Below, one piece after another: positions 18,148 to 27,283 of a stretch of 43,578 nucleotides of DNA. Source of the stretch: an uncultured Candidatus Poseidoniales archaeon. GTDB taxonomy: Archaea; Thermoplasmatota; Poseidoniia; Poseidoniales; Poseidoniaceae. Under the pieces are notes generated by a model. It was given only the letters and a program-made list of their open reading frames with translations. It did not search any database and was not told where the DNA came from. Each line of letters begins with the position of its first letter. Position 1 is the stretch's first letter. Where the stretch lies: contig CABYOM010000007.1 of the NCBI GenBank assembly GCA_902520595.1, positions 1-43,578 on the forward strand, read 5' to 3'. The position numbers were made by a program, and so were the translations under genes.

Positions 18148-19161
18148 ATGTCGGAGAAGACGCTTCGTGGCATGGTTGAAGAGAAAAAACCCTTCTTCTA
18201 CGCCCTTGGAGTTCTGCTTCTTCTCACTGTCCTTTACGTCGTTGTAGGTGCTTCAACATGGGCGGTTGACCCGATAGAAAGCCCAACACGATTCTGTGAA
18301 GAAATTTCAGATGGGTTAGTCAAAGAACCGATGAATGCATTATCCAATTTCACCTACATTATCGTCGGTCTGATTATTCTCTGGAATCTTCCTTCTCAGA
18401 ATGTAAGGGGCTCAAACCCGATGTTGGAACATGGCATGTATCCCATCCTCTATGCTGCAGGTTCAATGTACATCGGTATCGGCAGTTTCGCAATGCACGG
18501 CACCAATACCAATTGGGGTACAAGTATGGATTGGACAGGTATGTTGTTCTTTATTTCATTTCCAGTGTATTACAACCTCAGTCGTCAATATGCTTGGAGT
18601 GACCGCTTTTTCATCACGCTCTTTTTTATTATCTTCATTCTCACGGCAATTCTAGACACGTATGCAGCCAATAATAACCATGTCTTAATCGAAAATTTTT
18701 CAGACGATCGAAAACTGAAATTATCGCAGATAACCCGAGATTACATGTGGTCACTTTACATCGGAACTTGGATTATTCAAGAAGCCAAAAACCTGACAAA
18801 GAATCGACTTGGATGGATGATTTTCCTTCCGTTGTTTGCTTGCGTTACTCTTTCTGTTGGCGCTCCGAGCCTTCAAATCATCATTCTGTGCTTGATGTTT
18901 ATCGTTATTGCAACGCTGCTTCACTTCAATGCAGGACAAGAATTGATTCGTAAGTCAACTCCCGACTTGTGGATTGGTTTGGGCTTCTATGTGCTGGGCA
19001 ATGTTGTCTGGCGCTTTGGACGCGAAGGCGAATCGGCTTGTAATCCCGATTCGCTCTTTCAATACCACGCTCTTTGGCATCTGTTTACAGGGTTGGCCGT
19101 CTACTACTTCTATCGATACTTCCTAACAGAAAACACGCAAGATGAATCAATCACTGAGTGA
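18148..19161 (+). CDS. Ceramidase-family (CREST superfamily) membrane hydrolase
   Basis: Multi-pass membrane protein of 337 residues with about eight TM helices. It keeps the alkaline-ceramidase pattern: an FCEE motif at about 49-52 followed by EPMNALSNFTYIIVG, a first His with a nearby Asp in FAMHGTNTNWGTSMDW, and a late histidine pair in YHALWHLFTGLAVYYFY. In the family these residues bind zinc and line the amide-hydrolysing site. Archaea are not known for ceramides, so the true substrate may be another lipid amide or ester. It lies 48 bases after the VWA gene on the same strand. Confidence 0.8.
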   Translation: MSEKTLRGMVEEKKPFFYALGVLLLLTVLYVVVGASTWAVDPIESPTRFCEEISDGLVKEPMNALSNFTYIIVGLIILWNLPSQNVRGSNPMLEHGMYPILYAAGSMYIGIGSFAMHGTNTNWGTSMDWTGMLFFISFPVYYNLSRQYAWSDRFFITLFFIIFILTAILDTYAANNNHVLIENFSDDRKLKLSQITRDYMWSLYIGTWIIQEAKNLTKNRLGWMIFLPLFACVTLSVGAPSLQIIILCLMFIVIATLLHFNAGQELIRKSTPDLWIGLGFYVLGNVVWRFGREGESACNPDSLFQYHALWHLFTGLAVYYFYRYFLTENTQDESITE

Positions 19162-19240
19162 AATTCTTCATTCCTGACGAATGTAACCTGCGTTTTACGC
19201 GTTGAAAAGTTTTGAATGGCGCAGACCGCTCGTCGGTGTT

Positions 19241-21400
19241 ATGGCACGTCAAGGAATTCTCATCTCCGTCGTGCTTTTTTTAATCATCTCAGTGACGTCG
19301 AGTTCTGTTCTCGCCCAAACTCAAGCCTATAGCCAACCGAGTTCAGAGAATCAAACCATGTATCTGTGGGGTGATTCATCCCTCGCAAACGGAAATTGTT
19401 ACACACACTTTTCCTCCGAAGATTCGACAGATGTTGGGTATGGAGAGATTGAAGAAACTGAAAACGTCAACTTCTCTTGTTCACTTGACCAACCTTTGCT
19501 GGAAGATATGTACCTCAACCCGGAGAGTTCGATTAATCTCCAACTCGGGTTCTTGATTCAATCCTCTGAAAACAGTGGCGGCGACGAACTTCTTCTTTCA
19601 CTTCAGAAAGATTCAGAAATTCTAGCGCAACAAGAATTTACGTTCTCGACCTATTCGAATGAACAAGTCTCATGGCAGATTCAAGTCTCTGAAAACATGA
19701 CGTTCTGGGAGCAAGGTTCAACCCCCCAACTCAATATTCAATTCAACAAGCCAAGTCCAACTGCTCTGGAATGCTTGAATCCTCAGAAAGCATTAGCTGG
19801 CTGTGAAGCGAAATTTCGGTTATACTATTCTGACAACACCGATGGGATGACTGTAGAGGGGATGTTCCCAATTCTCAATGCTTCTGATCCTGCAGCAGTG
19901 AATCCAAATCAACAGGATAATGACGACGATATCTCGAGTATAGCGGTTGGAAGCGGATCTCTTTCCGCACTGCTCTTCTCGCCTTGGTTTATCGGAATAT
20001 TCGCATTTGTTGGTTTCGTCTCTCTCCAACGAGACCGATTCCAATTGGGTATGGTTCTTGAAGATGAATCTGATGAAGTTACTCTAGGTGATTCCTCTTC
20101 GGACGGAACGACGCTTGTTGACAGTTATCGTGCGCGTGTTCTCACTCTCTGCGCTCTTTACGTCGCTCAAGGCATACCGTGGGGTTTCATCACCATTGCC
20201 TTCCTAACGTTCTTGGCGGACAAAGGCGTTGGCGCTGGTGAATTAGCACTCATGCTTACACTTGGCACCCTTCCCTGGTCGGTGAAATTTCTCTGGGGCC
20301 CGGTAATTGACCGCTTTCAATTCCCTTCTTTGGGCCGCCGCAGACCATGGATCCTTCTTGCCCAAAGTGGAATGGTTCTCGTTTTAGCATCGATGATGTT
20401 TGTTCCAAATCCAGAAGAAAATGTGCGAACAATCGCATGGATGTTCTTGGTTTACAATATTTTCACCTCTCTGCAAGACGTGAGTACTGACGCTTTGGCA
20501 GTTGATGTTTTGAAACCTCATGAAATAGAGAAAGTCAACAGCTACATGTTTACGGCAAAGTCAGTTGGTGGAATCATCGGAGGGGCAGGGCTTGGACTCA
20601 TCATCGGCACCCTTGGAATCAAAGCAACTATTTTGCTTCAGATTCCTATTCTAATCCTGATTATGCTCGTGCCCATGTACATGACAGAACGACCCGGAGA
20701 GAAGCGTTTCCCGTGGAGTGAAGGTCAAGGCAGTGAACAACTGCAAGAGGATCAGCGTGATTTCAAAGATATTTTTGCGAAACTAAGAACTGCCTTTTCA
20801 CTTCGTTCTGCACAACTTGGAATTGTATTGAGTCTCGTGATGTCGCTCTCGTTCTTTTTGATTCCAATTTTGCCGCTGCTCTTTGTTCGAGAACTGGATT
20901 GGACCGTTGAGCAATTTAACGTGACCAACGGAGGAATAATACTGCTTTTCACCATCCTCGGTTACCTCGCTGGAGGACAATTAGGTCGACGATTTGGAGG
21001 AAAATCAGTCATCATTTACGCTGCATTGTTCACTGCAGTCGTCACTTCGTTGTGGGGCTTAACTGAATCAATGTGGAGCAATGGAACCTACATGATGGTG
21101 ATGTGGTCCATTCGAACGTTTACGTGGGGACTTGTTACCATCAACATCTATTCTTTGGTAATGCGGGTGACGTGGAGCGAGGTTGGAGGAACACAATTCA
21201 CTGCATACATGGCGATGATGAACGTCTCATCGATTATCGGCTATCAATTGACTGAGCCACTTGCCAGTCGCTTTGATTATTCGACACTGTTCTTGCTCGC
21301 TGCAGCCCTTGAAACACTGATTATCTTTGGAGCACTGTTCATTGACCCAGCAGAGACCAGGCGAACGCTTGCTCAAGAGTCGTCAGCCAGCTTGCCCTAG
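19241..21400 (+). CDS. MFS transporter with N-terminal extracytoplasmic domain (AmpG/SLC33-like)
   Basis: The C-terminal ~440 residues form a 12-helix major facilitator protein. Its YVAQGIPWGF and LPWSVKFLWGPVIDRF segments and the loop GRRRPWIL are typical of the AmpG/acetyl-CoA-transporter branch. In front is an unusual part: a signal-like helix (about 6-26), a ~210-residue extracytoplasmic domain with three or more Cys, and a TM helix (about 245-265) leading to a short cytoplasmic acidic linker. The ATG at 19241 was preferred; a TTG at 19202 in frame would add 13 residues. The transported compound is unknown; AmpG itself imports muropeptides, which a wall-less archaeon could meet only as food. 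Confidence 0.85.
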   Translation: MARQGILISVVLFLIISVTSSSVLAQTQAYSQPSSENQTMYLWGDSSLANGNCYTHFSSEDSTDVGYGEIEETENVNFSCSLDQPLLEDMYLNPESSINLQLGFLIQSSENSGGDELLLSLQKDSEILAQQEFTFSTYSNEQVSWQIQVSENMTFWEQGSTPQLNIQFNKPSPTALECLNPQKALAGCEAKFRLYYSDNTDGMTVEGMFPILNASDPAAVNPNQQDNDDDISSIAVGSGSLSALLFSPWFIGIFAFVGFVSLQRDRFQLGMVLEDESDEVTLGDSSSDGTTLVDSYRARVLTLCALYVAQGIPWGFITIAFLTFLADKGVGAGELALMLTLGTLPWSVKFLWGPVIDRFQFPSLGRRRPWILLAQSGMVLVLASMMFVPNPEENVRTIAWMFLVYNIFTSLQDVSTDALAVDVLKPHEIEKVNSYMFTAKSVGGIIGGAGLGLIIGTLGIKATILLQIPILILIMLVPMYMTERPGEKRFPWSEGQGSEQLQEDQRDFKDIFAKLRTAFSLRSAQLGIVLSLVMSLSFFLIPILPLLFVRELDWTVEQFNVTNGGIILLFTILGYLAGGQLGRRFGGKSVIIYAALFTAVVTSLWGLTESMWSNGTYMMVMWSIRTFTWGLVTINIYSLVMRVTWSEVGGTQFTAYMAMMNVSSIIGYQLTEPLASRFDYSTLFLLAAALETLIIFGALFIDPAETRRTLAQESSASLP

Positions 21401-21470
21401 CGCCTCCACCTTTGGGACGCACCCTTCGTCCAGACGACATGGATTCTATACCCAAAGGCACTCGGAAGAG

Positions 21471-21544
21471 TGGGCGATGCAGGATTCGAACCCGCGTCGA
21501 CGGGTTCGAAGCCCGTCAGGATATCCAGGCTACCCTAATCGCCC
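21471..21544 (-). tRNA. tRNA-Arg (anticodon TCG)
   Basis: Read on the minus strand it forms a standard 74-base cloverleaf: acceptor GGGCGAT/ATCGCCC, an anticodon stem ACGGG/CCCGT around CTTCGAA (anticodon TCG, reading CGA), a T arm GCGGG with TTCGAAT, and discriminator A. There is no intron and no encoded CCA. It lies between the MFS transporter and the YkgJ-type gene. CGN arginine codons dominate in the host genes here, whereas the island from 31949 uses many AGA codons. Confidence 0.96.
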
Positions 21545-21599
21545 TTAACCTGCCGAGTTGCCCCCCCTTTTTGAATAAGGTGGAAGGATTGGCTTGTTC

Positions 21600-22004
21600 A
21601 TGGCACGCTCTCTACCGTGTATTCCTACGGGATGTTCTGCCTGTTGTCGAGAGACGACCATGCCCTTGACAAAAGCCGAGGCAGCCTTGCTCAATCGTCG
21701 TACTGGAATGGCTGTTGAGGATTTCACTTGGCGTAATAACGGCATACTTACACTGCTCAATGATGCGTTAACACGCGCCTGCGTCTTTCTTTTGACCAAT
21801 TCCTCCGATGTTCACGCAGAAGGCATGTGTTCAGTGTATGAGGTGCGCCCTCAGGGATGTCGTACTTATCCACACGTCTTGAATCAAAACGATGAGGCTG
21901 TTCTCGATGATGGATGTCTTCACAAATCACAATTCTCCGAACCAACAGAAGAAGACGCCATTGTTCTCCTCAATCTTGAGGAACAATTGTTGCGTGAAGT
22001 ATGA
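21600..22004 (+). CDS. YkgJ-family cysteine-cluster (zinc/iron-chelating) protein
   Basis: Small protein of 134 residues with the family's CIPTGCSACC cluster (CxxxxCxxCC) near residues 7-16, a middle CSVYEVRPQGCRTYPHV block, and a further Cys in DDGCLH. YkgJ-type proteins coordinate zinc or an Fe-S centre; their reaction is poorly defined. The ATG at 21600 was chosen because it leads directly into the conserved RSLPCIP opening; a TTG lies six bases earlier. Its 3' end overlaps the convergent methyltransferase gene by 35 bases. Confidence 0.82.
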   Translation: MARSLPCIPTGCSACCRETTMPLTKAEAALLNRRTGMAVEDFTWRNNGILTLLNDALTRACVFLLTNSSDVHAEGMCSVYEVRPQGCRTYPHVLNQNDEAVLDDGCLHKSQFSEPTEEDAIVLLNLEEQLLREV

Positions 22005-23109
22005 GCCGGCCAAGGCTAGCATGAACGTGTTCAACCCAGCGATTATTGATACGCCACCCCGTCTTTGCAAACGTGGATTCAATTTCACTCCACTCTCCGT
22101 GAAGCAATTCAAATTCAGCATCATCAGTGAGCGCCTCATCAGGGAACTCGCCGAACGGATGCATGGGTAGAATCAGTACTAAACCAGCATTTTGTGAAGC
22201 GACTTCCCGACTGCTGAGCAGCACCGCTTCAATCAATTCAGCATGGTCAAGCGAACCTTGAGAATTACGTCCGTAGGGTGGGTCAAGGACAAAACCAGCG
22301 ATACGATGATGTGCGTGAATAGGAATGACTTCAGGCAGTAAAGTCGCATCACCAAGCAACAATTTTGCATCGGAAGCAGGCATTGCCCAATCGAGGTTTT
22401 TCTGAGCGCCTTCAATCATCAATGGGTCGAGATCAACGCCGTAGGTTTCCCGATTGGAGAGCGCCGCCTCAAGCACAAACCCACCCGTACCCGTCATCAA
22501 GTCGAGCGTTGCTCCCGATTCACCAGGCCCTGATGCGACATTGACTGCTAGACGGGCAAGGCGAGGGTCAAGGCTGACCGGCTTGAAGAACGGGCGGTCT
22601 GTCGCTCTTCGAGATACAATTCCATCAGAGTCATCCCCTAAGCCAACCATCCAACCGCAAGCAATGATCCCTGCACTTGCATCAAAGACCATACCTAAAC
22701 GGTGTTCTGGGGATTCAAGGTCGATTGAATATCCGAGAGAAGAAAGGATTCCGCCGACGGAACGGGCGTATTCTTGAGTGCTTACACCGACCATTTTCCC
22801 TTCATGTTTCATGTTGCGAACAGCGACCGTGCCCGAACGAGGGTAGGTGTCAAGATAGGTGCGGATGAGTTGGAAAAAAGCAGTAGAATCTTCCTCATGA
22901 CTCCATACGACAGCATTCCACAGCAAGGCTTGGCAACCACTTGAACAATCGACAGCTGCTTGCATCTGTTCAAGAGTGATATTTCCTTCAAGTTGAACCA
23001 ATCTTCGCGACTTAAGTCGAAGGAGTTCCGCTTGCGGCAGTAATGCTGCAATCTCCGCTCGAGCCAATGCTGGATGCCAGCCACGTAAACTCGCTACATG
23101 ACTCGCCAT
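21970..23109 (-). CDS. tRNA (guanine-10-N2) methyltransferase, TrmG10/Trm11-like
   Basis: Archaeal-type tRNA methyltransferase that modifies G10. The N-terminal part (about 1-150) fits the NFLD/THUMP region used to grip the tRNA, and the C-terminal Rossmann domain binds S-adenosylmethionine through LDLMTGTGGFVLEAAL and shows the catalytic DPPYGRNS motif of N2-guanine methylases. The start at 23109 (MASHVASLRGWHPALARAEIAALLP) gives the expected opening for the family; an upstream in-frame start at 23181 would run into the divergent FEN1 gene. Length is 379 residues. It shares a 75-base divergent promoter region with FEN1. Confidence 0.87.
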   Translation of the reverse strand: MASHVASLRGWHPALARAEIAALLPQAELLRLKSRRLVQLEGNITLEQMQAAVDCSSGCQALLWNAVVWSHEEDSTAFFQLIRTYLDTYPRSGTVAVRNMKHEGKMVGVSTQEYARSVGGILSSLGYSIDLESPEHRLGMVFDASAGIIACGWMVGLGDDSDGIVSRRATDRPFFKPVSLDPRLARLAVNVASGPGESGATLDLMTGTGGFVLEAALSNRETYGVDLDPLMIEGAQKNLDWAMPASDAKLLLGDATLLPEVIPIHAHHRIAGFVLDPPYGRNSQGSLDHAELIEAVLLSSREVASQNAGLVLILPMHPFGEFPDEALTDDAEFELLHGEWSEIESTFAKTGWRINNRWVEHVHASLGRLILHATIVPQD

Positions 23110-23184
23110 GTTGAGCGCTTGCGCCTCGACTTCTTGACCAATTCGGATGCGAATATACACATACTGTCGCCTTTTCTTCACACC

Positions 23185-24213
23185 ATGGGCTGTAATCTTC
23201 GAGACCTCGCCACGCCCGAAAACATCGATTTGGCCTCTCTTTCAGGTAAGCGTGTTGGAATTGATGCCTTCTTGACTGCGTTTCAATTTCTCACCACTAT
23301 GCGTGACCGTTCACCCCAAGGCGACGGCGGACCTCTTCGAGCAGAAAACGGAAAAGTCGTCTCTCACTTGATGGGTTTTCTCAATCGAACCACGACGTTG
23401 CTGAAACTTGGAATTAAACCAGTTTACATTTTCGATGGTGCAGCACCAGAACTGAAAGCCGATGAAATCGCATCCCGTCGAGCACGCCGTGAAGAAGCAG
23501 AACGCGTTCACAAAGAGGCACTGGCTGCTGGAGATTTCGCTTTGGCGCAAAAGATGGCTCCTCGAATCATGCACTATTCTCAAGAGATGGTTGATGAGAC
23601 CAAGCACATGTTGGATTTACTCGGCGTTCCCTGGGTTGTCGCTAAAGCAGAAGGTGAAGGCCAAGCAGCGGTGATGGCTGCCAAGGGGCAACTCGATGTT
23701 GTGGCAACCCAAGACTGGGATGCACTGCTTTACGGAACACCTCATTTGGTCCGCAATCTCATGAGCGATGGATCAAAACAGCACGGCCGTGTTGTTCGCG
23801 CTCAAGCAATCGATTTGGAGCAGATGCTTGAGACGCACGGCCTCAGCCGTGAGCAATTGATTGACCTCGCCATTATGATCGGTACAGACTTCCATCCAGG
23901 CATCAAGGGAATTGGACCAAAGACCGGAATCAAACTCATCAAAGAGCACGGTTCAATTGAAGTCATTTGCCAAGTGAAAGACAAAGAAGTTCCTGAACGG
24001 CTTGATGAAATCAGAGAAATTTTCCATAACCATCCTGCCGTTGAAGTTGCAGATGAAGACCTTCAACCTGGACAAATCGACGTCAAGGGCCTCATTCAAT
24101 TTTTACAGGTCGAACGCCAGTTTAGTCAGCGTCGAATGGATAATGAATTGGATAAATTGCGAGATGTAGGTCTCATTCGAGAGGGCGGGCAACGCTCACT
24201 CTTCTCTTTTTGA
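23185..24213 (+). CDS. fen: Flap endonuclease 1
   Basis: Structure-specific nuclease that removes 5' flaps of Okazaki fragments and acts in repair. The start at 23185 gives the family's required MG- opening, since the processed N-terminus lines the active site. Catalytic acidic residues are seen in GIDAFL (Asp27), IFDGAAPELK, AEGEGQAA and VATQDWDALLYG, followed by a helix-hairpin-helix (GTDFHPGIKGIGPKTGIKLI). The protein ends GQRSLFSF, a PCNA-interacting Q-x2-L-x2-F motif at the extreme C-terminus. Its 342 residues match archaeal FEN1. The 3' end overlaps the convergent CoA-transferase gene by 18 bases. Confidence 0.96.
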   Translation: MGCNLRDLATPENIDLASLSGKRVGIDAFLTAFQFLTTMRDRSPQGDGGPLRAENGKVVSHLMGFLNRTTTLLKLGIKPVYIFDGAAPELKADEIASRRARREEAERVHKEALAAGDFALAQKMAPRIMHYSQEMVDETKHMLDLLGVPWVVAKAEGEGQAAVMAAKGQLDVVATQDWDALLYGTPHLVRNLMSDGSKQHGRVVRAQAIDLEQMLETHGLSREQLIDLAIMIGTDFHPGIKGIGPKTGIKLIKEHGSIEVICQVKDKEVPERLDEIREIFHNHPAVEVADEDLQPGQIDVKGLIQFLQVERQFSQRRMDNELDKLRDVGLIREGGQRSLFSF

Positions 24214-25242
24214 TGGCTTCATAAAGCGCAAAGGACTTGCTAAAACATCCACTCCTTGGTGCTGAGTTACTACCTTTCGTGCTACACTTTGCGGGTCTGA
24301 AAGCGCCTCAAGAACGGTGTTAACCGGTGCGCATGGAACACCCGTTAACTTCTCTTCAAGTTCCGCTCGCTCCAACACTGCTACTGCTTTGGCCACATGT
24401 GCTTCAACCTCAGTTCGGTCGAGCACTCGACCTTCATTGGTCGTCCAAGCTTCTTGATTTTCTATTCCAAGGGCTTCAACCAAAGTGAGCCACTGATTGT
24501 CAGAGCCTACACCGATGACAAACCATCCATCCTTTGCCTCAAACGCCCGATAAGGTACGAGATTCGGATGAGCGGAACCCATTGGTTGGGGGTTGTTACC
24601 GCTTGCTAATGCATTGTGTGCTTGATTGACCAGAGCGGCAATGGCACTGTCCCATAGCGACAAGTCAATACGCATGCATTCACCGGTTTTTTGCTTGTGG
24701 AACAAGGCAGCAAGAATCGCATTTCCAGCATTGAGTCCAGTAATCACATCTATCCATGCTACACCGACTTTTACTGGCGCTCCACCTGCTTCACCAGTGA
24801 TGCCCATGATGCCACTGCGGGCTTGTAAAGCGACATCATAGCCAGGCTCGTCACGACGTGGACCCGTTGCACCATAGGCAGAAATTGAACACAGAATCAC
24901 ATCTTCAGGCAGAGGCCCGAGTAAGCGTTCAAGTGTTCCTGGTCGAAAGTTCTCAACCACGACATCCGCGGTTTTTATGAGTGCTCGAACTTCACTGGCT
25001 TCGCGTTTTAAATCAAAAGTGATAATTTCTTTGCCACGATTACAAGATAGGAAATACGCAGCGACCTGTTTTCCATCAAAACCGGTTGTAAAAGGTGGGC
25101 CCCAGTGACGGGTGTCATCACCCCATGGTGCCTCGATTTTGATGACTTCTGCGCCGAGGTCTGACAGCATTTGGGTTGCATAAGGCCCCGCTAAAACACG
25201 AGACAAATCAAGGACTCTTACTCCATCAAGAACAGCGTTCAT
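24196..25242 (-). CDS. CaiB/BaiF-type family III CoA transferase
   Basis: Moves CoA between carboxylic acids. The N-terminus shows VRVLDLSRVLAGPYATQMLSDLGAEVIKIE, the canonical opening, and the catalytic Asp lies in EPGYDVALQARSG. A GITGE and an AWIDVITGLNAGNAILAALFHKQKTGE block follow, as in formyl-CoA or racemase-type members. The start at 25242 was chosen because GGAG precedes it and it matches the family opening. At 348 residues it is somewhat shorter than the usual ~400. Its start lies inside the end of the upstream membrane-protein gene (17-base overlap), so the two are probably translated together. The acids used are not identifiable. Confidence 0.9.
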   Translation of the reverse strand: MNAVLDGVRVLDLSRVLAGPYATQMLSDLGAEVIKIEAPWGDDTRHWGPPFTTGFDGKQVAAYFLSCNRGKEIITFDLKREASEVRALIKTADVVVENFRPGTLERLLGPLPEDVILCSISAYGATGPRRDEPGYDVALQARSGIMGITGEAGGAPVKVGVAWIDVITGLNAGNAILAALFHKQKTGECMRIDLSLWDSAIAALVNQAHNALASGNNPQPMGSAHPNLVPYRAFEAKDGWFVIGVGSDNQWLTLVEALGIENQEAWTTNEGRVLDRTEVEAHVAKAVAVLERAELEEKLTGVPCAPVNTVLEALSDPQSVARKVVTQHQGVDVLASPLRFMKPSKREE

Positions 25243-26680
25243 TTTCTCCACTCCAAGTATACAAACGATAGTTCTCATCGACTCTATCAGAACCTTCGAA
25301 TTCAACCTCTACCCAACCTTCGGGTGCTACTGCATACCCGGTTGGATAATTCACGATCCAGTTGACATCTTTTAATGTGTCACATTCGAGTAATTCATTG
25401 TGCCAATCTGTATCATTATGCCTCCAGAACCCCAAGTTATCTCCATCACTATCAGAATCCATTGCAAACTTAATCGAGTACATCCGGTGCACTGATAGCG
25501 GTGAATTTGCAATGAAGATGATGTCCTCACCCTCATCGATTTCATCACCTAAATGAACACCTATGACTTCAGTTCCTCGTTCCCCTGTTGAGGCCAGTAC
25601 CGCTGCATTCACCAGCAGCATAAAGCAAATTGCGGCAACGACTGTATTTCCCCCAGCCCCTCGAAATGTGATTCCTTTCGATTCAGACTTCAACATACGA
25701 CTGTACCAAAGTGGAATTATGAGCAGTGAAAGATATCGAGGATTATTTCTGAATGAGAATACTATATCGAAAAATCCTGTCTCTAAAGCGACTGCTTCGG
25801 TAACCCAAAGTGCAGCAACCCATCCAATTAGACACGCAGCGACCAAGGATGAGCCTTTGGTGATTAATCTTGATTCCTCGGTATCAATTCCATCGTCTCT
25901 AGAAAACATGAGCATACCGCAATGAACGAATATGAAGTATCCAATAAATGCAGATAGCAAAGCAGGAATGATGTCAGGATTGGCTAATGAAATCTCATTC
26001 CTATACAGAATAACAGCTTCGACGATAATTGCAGCAATTACGAATTTTATTTTGCCGATTTCTATTCTCTTAACCAAGAGTAAAGCCATTGCTGCAGGGA
26101 TAACATACCAAATTGGCATCCCTTTGAATGACAAAATAATAGCCGCACACAGGAGAGGTACTATCCACCAATAACTCAAATCCCTGTTATCTCTTACAGC
26201 CTTGATAATACTGTAAGTCGCTAAGACAACAATCGTCAAAATTACTCCTTCTTGGTAGAATCGTCCAGCAGCCCTAATCAAGGGAGGATAGATTGATGCT
26301 AAAGCTGTTAGACGTAATGCTTGGTCCTCGCCAAACAGATTTGTAGTCGCTAAGAATATCGCTGCTAGACAACCCAATCCACCAATTAATCCCAGAACAT
26401 GTAATGTTGCAATAGAAGGAGAAAATATGCCGAACCACATCTCGATGAGTGAATGCCAAGCAAACCATTTGTCATCAGCAGGCACCTCTGAAGGAGTCGA
26501 ACTATCCGGCGCATCAGGTCGCAGTTCACCCCATTCGAGGTGCGCTTCGCCGTCATCCATTTCGTCACTGACATATGATGCATGAGCATGGGCATCTAAG
26601 CCCAGAGGCATCAGTACTGCTGCAAGAATGTGCATCAGGATTCCGATAAGGAGAAGGCCCTTCCAGAACTTATTCTCCAT
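25226..26680 (-). CDS. Polytopic membrane protein, GT-C glycosyltransferase-like
   Basis: A 484-residue membrane protein with about ten to eleven TM helices. After the first helix comes an extracytoplasmic loop with DAHAHASY and acidic pairs, resembling the catalytic loop of GT-C glycosyltransferases such as ArnT/PMT, and a later AAGRFYQEGVILT fits the helix region of that fold. The last ~90 residues form a soluble tail. An AGGAGTG at the proper distance supports the ATG at 26680 over a GTG six bases upstream. It overlaps the CoA-transferase gene by 17 bases. Assignment to GT-C is tentative: donor, acceptor and family are unknown. Confidence 0.65.
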   Translation of the reverse strand: MENKFWKGLLLIGILMHILAAVLMPLGLDAHAHASYVSDEMDDGEAHLEWGELRPDAPDSSTPSEVPADDKWFAWHSLIEMWFGIFSPSIATLHVLGLIGGLGCLAAIFLATTNLFGEDQALRLTALASIYPPLIRAAGRFYQEGVILTIVVLATYSIIKAVRDNRDLSYWWIVPLLCAAIILSFKGMPIWYVIPAAMALLLVKRIEIGKIKFVIAAIIVEAVILYRNEISLANPDIIPALLSAFIGYFIFVHCGMLMFSRDDGIDTEESRLITKGSSLVAACLIGWVAALWVTEAVALETGFFDIVFSFRNNPRYLSLLIIPLWYSRMLKSESKGITFRGAGGNTVVAAICFMLLVNAAVLASTGERGTEVIGVHLGDEIDEGEDIIFIANSPLSVHRMYSIKFAMDSDSDGDNLGFWRHNDTDWHNELLECDTLKDVNWIVNYPTGYAVAPEGWVEVEFEGSDRVDENYRLYTWSGENERCS

Positions 26681-26884
26681 GTTCACTCCTGACGCCTTAA
26701 TCTCTTGAGCCCTTTGGACTCATTCAATCATTAGAGTCGGTTTCCAGATGCCATCCTGTTTACGGTAATCATGGCACTGTTGCATGAGAATACCTCTGTG
26801 ATCTCAGCGATACAACGTTAACACCCCAAGGGTAGAGTGTTCATTCAAGTGGAGAAGTAGATTTTCTCAACGGAGAGGAGAATG

Positions 26885-26900
26885 GCGCGTTTTGACGCGC
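26885..26900 (-). terminator. GC-rich hairpin downstream of the H1-like gene
   Basis: Perfect 5-bp stem GCGCG/CGCGC with a six-base loop, starting nine bases after the H1-like stop. No T-run follows directly, so it may be an RNA-end stabiliser or only a weak terminator. The rest of the gap up to 26680 shows nothing I can name. Confidence 0.3.
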
Positions 26901-26908
26901 TCCGTGCC

Positions 26909-27088
26909 TCAAGCGTTTTTGTCAGCTTGGACTTGTGTGCGAACTGCTTGAGCAGCAGACTTTGCCTCTTGCATAGCCTTGCGCACACGGGTACCAGCAG
27001 CAGCGTTACCCTTGTCATGCTTGACAGCATCACTAAGAGCGGCAGTTAAATCATCAATCATCGTTTGAACCATAGCCTCGACGGACAT
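26909..27088 (-). CDS. Histone H1-like (Hc1-type) small basic protein
   Basis: The likely start at 27088 (MSVEAMVQ) gives 59 residues, helical and Lys/Ala-rich. The block KGNAAAGTRVRKAMQEAK, then A-x-AVRTQVQADK, closely follows the bacterial histone H1-like Hc1 family (KGN-x-AA-x-RVR), which condenses DNA in Chlamydia and is common in Bacteroidetes. An upstream in-frame ATG would add an unrelated cysteine-rich stretch. A GCGCG/CGCGC hairpin (26885-26900) lies just after the stop. It is divergent from aceE. A chromatin role is inferred from family only. Confidence 0.75.
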   Translation of the reverse strand: MSVEAMVQTMIDDLTAALSDAVKHDKGNAAAGTRVRKAMQEAKSAAQAVRTQVQADKNA

Positions 27089-27283
27089 ATCCACTCCGCA
27101 GCGGAAACGGCTTTTAGCGATTGCTCCGGAAAAACATGAAAAGGAGACAGTAAAATCGATGCATGGAGCGCCGAACTCAACCATTTTTGTTGAAATCAGT
27201 AAATCTGACTAATACTTTAGCGAGATTTCAGGCGAGGGGTTGAAAACCCTACGGCTGGAGGGTGTTGCAAGGAGGAGCAAGAA

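Noticed and set aside
21409-21458. Inverted repeat CCTTTGGG / CCCAAAGG near tRNA-Arg
   Set aside because: Eight bases with a 34-base spacer; not convincing as a functional hairpin or an attachment site.
26687-26884. Possible RNA gene in the gap before the H1-like gene
   Set aside because: No tRNA or known RNA fold could be drawn and only short imperfect stems are seen.
27089-27184. Longer start for the H1-like gene
   Set aside because: The added cysteine-rich segment has no resemblance to the family, while the ATG at 27088 gives the usual size.
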